This document shows, piece by piece, positions 7,393-10,025 of a stretch of 10,025 nt of DNA. The notes beneath the pieces are model-generated. The model worked only from the letters and a program-made list of their open reading frames with translations. It did not search any database and had not been told where the DNA came from. Numbering within the stretch: the first letter of the stretch is position 1; each line of letters starts with the position of its first letter. Origin of the DNA: Lachnoclostridium sp. UBA739. Its GTDB lineage: Bacteria; Bacillota_A; Clostridia; Lachnospirales; Lachnospiraceae. The DNA lies in NCBI GenBank assembly GCA_002297865.1, contig DBKX01000401.1, forward strand, positions 2,878 through 12,902, in the 5' to 3' direction. The position numbers were made by a program, and so were the translations under genes.

Positions 7393-7401
7393 ATTATATC
7401 A
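7393..7401 (-). promoter_or_regulatory. Extended -10 promoter of the ART-like/parA unit
   Basis: On the - strand TGATATAAT (7393-7401) is a perfect extended -10 (TGnTATAAT), about 55 bases before the ATG at 7338. No good -35 is found at the usual distance, which is normal for this promoter type. It lacks the GTTTACCC block of the two other promoters in the region, so this unit is probably controlled separately. Confidence 0.6.
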
Positions 7402-7517
7402 TAAACATCTAGCATTTCATGTCATAATATGGCACAAAAAAATTTTTCTGTATCTCTTTTGCCTCAATACATAAAAATACCATCTTCATTACTTTTATTA
7501 ATACATTAATACTACCT
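7402..7517. other. AT-rich spacer, nothing recognised
   Basis: These 116 bases lie between the remnant small gene and the ART-like unit. They hold no ribosome binding site followed by a credible frame, no strong hairpin, and no translation resembling a recombinase, although a recombinase gene would be expected directly after the small gene. The missing recombinase was probably lost here. Confidence 0.5.
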
Positions 7518-7637
7518 TTATGCCGTCCCTCGATTCCTCGATTCTTTTGCCACAATCTCATTATATATTTTTATCATTTGACTCGCAAAATCCTGTAATG
7601 CTTCTCGTGAAGGCTCATTTGTCACAGTAACTTTGAA
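7518..7637 (-). pseudogene. Remnant of a second small recombinase-linked gene
   Basis: The - strand encodes FKVTVTNEPSREALQDFASQ and a further 19 residues (MIKIYNEIVAKESRNRGTA), ending at TAA 7518-7520. All 39 residues align without a gap to the repaired small gene at 5368-5510 (shared FKVT, TN, PS, EA, QD, KIYNE). A TAG codon (7638-7640) lies immediately before the Phe codon, and no start with a ribosome binding site is available, so the 5' part is lost or mutated. It starts only 29 bases after the end of the GIY-YIG gene, and no recombinase follows it. This is best read as the scar of an older or second serine-recombinase element. Confidence 0.72.
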
Positions 7638-7666
7638 CTATTCTTCTTTACATTCTTTGTATACTC

Positions 7667-8395
7667 TCACAACTTATTCCTCTTCAAATATAAACTATCC
7701 CTGTAATTACTACGCGATGTTTTCGAGTCCCTACCTAAATAACTTGATTGAATTACCTCTACTAGCATTCCACATATCTGATTAAATGCTTTTTGATCGT
7801 CAATGTCTCTATATTGGATACCAGACGTATTCAAAATCACGTCAATAACATCATCATCTTCATTATAAGTAAATCCAGAAATAAATCCTGGCATCCACCT
7901 ACATTCTGCGGCTATCTTCTTTACTTCGCTAGAATCAAAAACTACATTTGATATTTGTCCATTACACCAGTTAATTTCTATTATTTTATCTCTATATAGA
8001 AAGAACATCTCATAAGCAAGTAATCGCTCCTGTCTTATTTTTCTCTGAGTTTCAAGATATTTAGCACTAGGCTTTTTTACTTTTAATCTATTTCTCTCTT
8101 CTGCTTCAATCTCTCGAAAATCCGTCCAATCATGTTCCAAATTAAACTCTATTTCGCTAACATCATATCCATTACGTAATGCCTTATTTTCCTCTGGATT
8201 ATCTCTGTTGATGATATATTCTTCATATGCTTTAGCAATATATTTGTTCTTGACTTGAACAAATTGATACCTTAAGTCGTCACTATACCAAGAGGAATTT
8301 TGCTTGTGTTCTCTTTTTCTAGCAATTAAGTCATTTGTTATCCCTATATATATGAGTCTATTATTGCGATCTAAATATCTGTATACATAGTACAT
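7667..8395 (-). CDS. GIY-YIG nuclease-domain protein with long C-terminal extension
   Basis: 242 residues. The N-terminal about 90 residues form a GIY-YIG domain: YVYRYLD (3-9) holds the GIY-equivalent tyrosines, IYIGITND (15-22) the YIG, and ARKREH (25-30) the conserved Arg. A Glu-bearing helix, AKAYEEY (54-60), is followed by an Asn/Glu-rich loop (NPEEN). This fold cuts one DNA strand using Tyr, Arg and Glu. Residues about 90-130 are charged and helical, and about 130-242 form an unassigned domain. The ATG follows AAGGAGG (8407-8413) at 11 bases, slightly long. Another ATG right at the ribosome binding site opens only a short out-of-frame peptide. It could be a homing-type or phage-type endonuclease helping element spread, a restriction-like defence enzyme, or a repair nuclease. 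There is no obvious partner methylase. I see no convincing promoter in front of it. Confidence 0.85.
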   Translation of the reverse strand: MYYVYRYLDRNNRLIYIGITNDLIARKREHKQNSSWYSDDLRYQFVQVKNKYIAKAYEEYIINRDNPEENKALRNGYDVSEIEFNLEHDWTDFREIEAEERNRLKVKKPSAKYLETQRKIRQERLLAYEMFFLYRDKIIEINWCNGQISNVVFDSSEVKKIAAECRWMPGFISGFTYNEDDDVIDVILNTSGIQYRDIDDQKAFNQICGMLVEVIQSSYLGRDSKTSRSNYRDSLYLKRNKL

Positions 8396-8508
8396 GTGTT
8401 TTCATACCTCCTTACACCAATATAATTATGTCGTGTAAGAGTGAGTTTGGGAGCGGGGGAATTTATTTTTTTTGATAAAGTATTAATTTTATTCAATACC
8501 TAAAATAT

Positions 8509-8538
8509 AAAAAAGAGCTAGTAAATTAATACTAACCC
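8509..8538 (-). terminator. Rho-independent terminator after the zinc-ribbon gene
   Basis: On the - strand GGGTTAGTA and TACTAGCTC form a 9-bp stem (two G-U pairs) with a 6-base loop, followed by TTTTTT. It begins 8 bases after the stop codon at 8547-8549. It separates this unit from the GIY-YIG gene downstream. Confidence 0.75.
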
Positions 8539-8546
8539 TTGTATCC

Positions 8547-9200
8547 TTATACACATTCACGTTCCTCATCATCCATCCAAAAGAAATATTCCTGTATAAA
8601 ATATTCATGTATTCCTTCTTCCTCAATAAATTTCTTATCAAGGATTAATTCTTTTTTTAGTTTCTGGACTCTCTCTTGGTGACTATCAATACTTTGTCTA
8701 AGAACAACTTGTTCATCTTCTAAACATTTAAGTAAATTACCTAGTGCTTGCTCTAAATTTCTTTTATGAATATCTTTAATCACCACATCATTCATAACCA
8801 ATTGTTCAATTGCCATATCGTATTCATTACATTTTTTACATGCGTTTTCATGCGAAATCATATCTGATGCTTTTTCATATTTTAAAATAGCTCCACAACA
8901 TTGGCACATTGCAATTGAAGTTCTATCCTCTCCAGAAATATGAATTAGTGTCATATTTTTATCCTGCTGATCCAAATGTGATTGTACCTCATTATATATT
9001 TTATCCAGGACATGTTTTTTCATATCTTTGCGATATAAATACTCTCCTCTATCAATCATAATTTTAACTGGATTATTTTTACCGTAGATAATACATGCAG
9101 GCTTCTTAGCTCCATCCCATTTCTTAATCATAAATGGTTGTCCATTATATAATTCGTTTACTCTTTCTTGTACCATTTCTCGTGTCATTTTTAGTTTCAT
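8547..9200 (-). CDS. Hypothetical zinc-ribbon/coiled-coil protein
   Basis: 217 residues; I do not recognise the family. Residues 1-70 form a compact domain with FMIKKWDGAKKPACIIYG. Cys99-x2-Cys102 and Cys121-x2-Cys124, with His117 between them, form a probable zinc ribbon or knuckle. From about 135 to 195 a Glu/Lys/Gln-rich segment predicts a coiled coil, and the C-terminus is acidic (FFWMDDEERE). No signal peptide or membrane segment is present, so it is likely cytoplasmic, and a role in binding nucleic acid or another element protein is plausible. The ATG (9198-9200) follows AAAGGAG at nine bases. It is a single-gene unit with its own promoter and terminator. The promoter matches that of the recombinase unit, which suggests the gene belongs to the same mobile-element regulon. 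A regulator of that regulon is one speculative possibility. Confidence 0.7.
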   Translation of the reverse strand: MKLKMTREMVQERVNELYNGQPFMIKKWDGAKKPACIIYGKNNPVKIMIDRGEYLYRKDMKKHVLDKIYNEVQSHLDQQDKNMTLIHISGEDRTSIAMCQCCGAILKYEKASDMISHENACKKCNEYDMAIEQLVMNDVVIKDIHKRNLEQALGNLLKCLEDEQVVLRQSIDSHQERVQKLKKELILDKKFIEEEGIHEYFIQEYFFWMDDEERECV

Positions 9201-9246
9201 ATCTATTTTCTCCTTTATTTTGCGACTTTTTGACGCTGATATTTAT

Positions 9247-9275
9247 ATTATATAATGTCAATTTTCAGGGTAAAC
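9247..9275 (-). promoter_or_regulatory. Promoter of the zinc-ribbon gene (shared motif, copy B)
   Basis: TTTACC -35 (9269-9274) and TATAAT -10 (9247-9252) are 16 bases apart, the same geometry as the promoter at 5545-5572. The blocks AGTTTACCCT and ACATTATATAATA are shared, and AATTTTTT lies about ten bases further upstream in both. In this copy a TTGACA also occurs close to the -10, but at the wrong distance to act as its -35. Confidence 0.72.
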
Positions 9276-9365
9276 TCGAACCCAAAAAATTTATTATTCA
9301 TTCATCTTGCGAAACTTTTTAGTTAAGTAGCTAGGAGTTTTCCTTATGAAGCATCCTATTACTCT

Positions 9366-9423
9366 GCCCCAAAAAAGGTTGAACTTCTATATATTTAATA
9401 GTACATTCCACCTTTTTCGGGGC
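9366..9423 (-). terminator. Long inverted repeat, probable terminator or regulatory hairpin
   Basis: GCCCC-A-AAAAAGGT (9366-9379) pairs with ACCTTTTT-C-GGGGC (9410-9423) over 13 of 14 positions. Inside, GAA/TTC and CTAT/ATAG extend the fold, making one 58-base imperfect hairpin. It begins just after the stop codon at 9431 in the direction of transcription. A clear U-run after the stem is missing on the - strand, while on the + strand CGTTTTG follows. It is most simply a terminator, but its length and symmetry would also fit a small repeat. Confidence 0.5.
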
Positions 9424-9430
9424 GTTTTGA

Positions 9431-10023
9431 TTATGCAGTAGCCTTTAATATCCAATAAGTCTTTTTATAATGTGGGGACTTTCTAGACTTATCAACATCA
9501 CTTTCAATTTTGTATTCAATATTATTTTCTTCAAAGAATGAATTAATAGTTTTCATTCCTAGCTTACGACTTCCATTACTTCTGGTAATACCAAATCTGT
9601 TAGAAATAATATTGACTAACTCTTCTCGGTCTTCCTTAAAAATTCTTCTATCAACAAAATTATCAATTACATCTAGACGGATATATTCTTCTTGCTGCAA
9701 CATTTCAAGATCATACATTGGCACATCAGGAAAATACTCTTTAATTGTATCTTCAAATCCAAATTCTAGGATTCTAGTATAACAATCTCTTTGCCAATTA
9801 AGACAAGCTAATCCAGTTTTACTTACAACTAGTTCGATATGCTTATCCCCACTGATACCATCAATAATAGTATCAAGATAAAATGCTTTCATTCTTTTAT
9901 GAATAACATCATGTCCATATTCTTCAACAAATTCTACTGAACCTAAGCGCACATATTCCTGATAATACTCTAGCTGTTTTTCTACATTTTTTAAATTCAT
10001 TAATAAAGAACGTCTTGATACTC
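9431..10023 (-). CDS. C-terminal part of an unrecognised protein, possibly replication-related (5' partial)
   Basis: From the first in-window ATG (9998-10000) the frame codes for 189 residues, but no ribosome binding site precedes that ATG (the bases are GTTCTTTATTA). The frame also stays open to the window edge, reading RVSRRSLL before the Met, so the gene probably begins outside. The protein is soluble, charged and mainly helical. Residues about 100-150 are rich in Asp, Arg and Ile, and the C-terminal about 45 residues (KTINSFFEENNIEYKIESD, then a Lys/Arg-rich segment and YWILKA) look like a winged-helix-type tail resembling the ends of some phage or plasmid primase/helicase proteins. That resemblance is from memory and weak. 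It is the most upstream gene seen of the mobile-element block, and a long hairpin follows its stop codon. Confidence 0.55.
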   Translation of the reverse strand, partial: VSRRSLLMNLKNVEKQLEYYQEYVRLGSVEFVEEYGHDVIHKRMKAFYLDTIIDGISGDKHIELVVSKTGLACLNWQRDCYTRILEFGFEDTIKEYFPDVPMYDLEMLQQEEYIRLDVIDNFVDRRIFKEDREELVNIISNRFGITRSNGSRKLGMKTINSFFEENNIEYKIESDVDKSRKSPHYKKTYWILKATA

Positions 10024-10025
10024 TA

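Noticed and set aside
8362..8405. A short leader peptide starting at the ATG at 8403-8405
   Set aside because: This ATG directly abuts the AAGGAGG, too close for initiation, and its frame ends after 14 codons. The in-frame ATG at 8395 starts the GIY-YIG domain exactly.
1..10025. CRISPR array, tRNA or rRNA genes
   Set aside because: I saw no regularly spaced direct repeats and no tRNA- or rRNA-like sequence. The only regular repeats are the coding heptads of the first gene.

Overview
The window looks like a low-GC Gram-positive chromosome, most likely a Clostridia/Lachnospiraceae-type anaerobe. This is inferred from the AT-rich composition, the strong AGGAGG-type ribosome binding sites, and a secreted or membrane-type protein with Leu-x-x-Gly heptads of the kind common in Firmicutes. 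No ribosomal or other taxonomic marker is present, so the assignment is soft.

Left part (1-3830), chromosome-like. The 3' part of a large heptad-repeat protein gene (+ strand) runs in from outside the window. It is followed by about 145 bases of strongly folded sequence that may be a decayed end of an IS200/IS605-type element, and then by a perfect bidirectional terminator. Converging on this from the right is a YyaL/DUF255-type thioredoxin-domain gene (- strand). Its full reading frame can be reconstructed from an ATG with a strong ribosome binding site at 3830. It carries about 15 extra bases, including an in-frame TAG, exactly in front of the conserved CHWCH active-site motif.

Right part (about 3900-10025), mobile-element-like. 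All genes are on the - strand and are more AT-rich. In transcription order they are: the 3' part of an unrecognised gene entering from the right edge (possibly replication-related), a zinc-ribbon/coiled-coil protein, a GIY-YIG nuclease, a decayed small recombinase-linked gene, a two-gene cassette (a protein with ADP-ribosyltransferase-like motifs, then a ParA-type ATPase), a frameshifted small gene, and a large serine recombinase whose 3' end faces the chromosomal genes. The recombinase is the likely integrase, and one end of the element probably lies between 3831 and about 3977.

How the parts fit together. Two separated transcription units (small gene plus recombinase; zinc-ribbon gene) have nearly identical promoters with a conserved GTTTACCC block, which suggests shared control. 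The two related copies of the small recombinase-linked gene, both broken, suggest that more than one recombinase element has accumulated here. The ART-like/ParA pair has its own extended -10 promoter, sits between these two relics, and has no visible parB, so it looks like cargo (possibly toxin or defence) rather than a partition system. That last point is a hypothesis.
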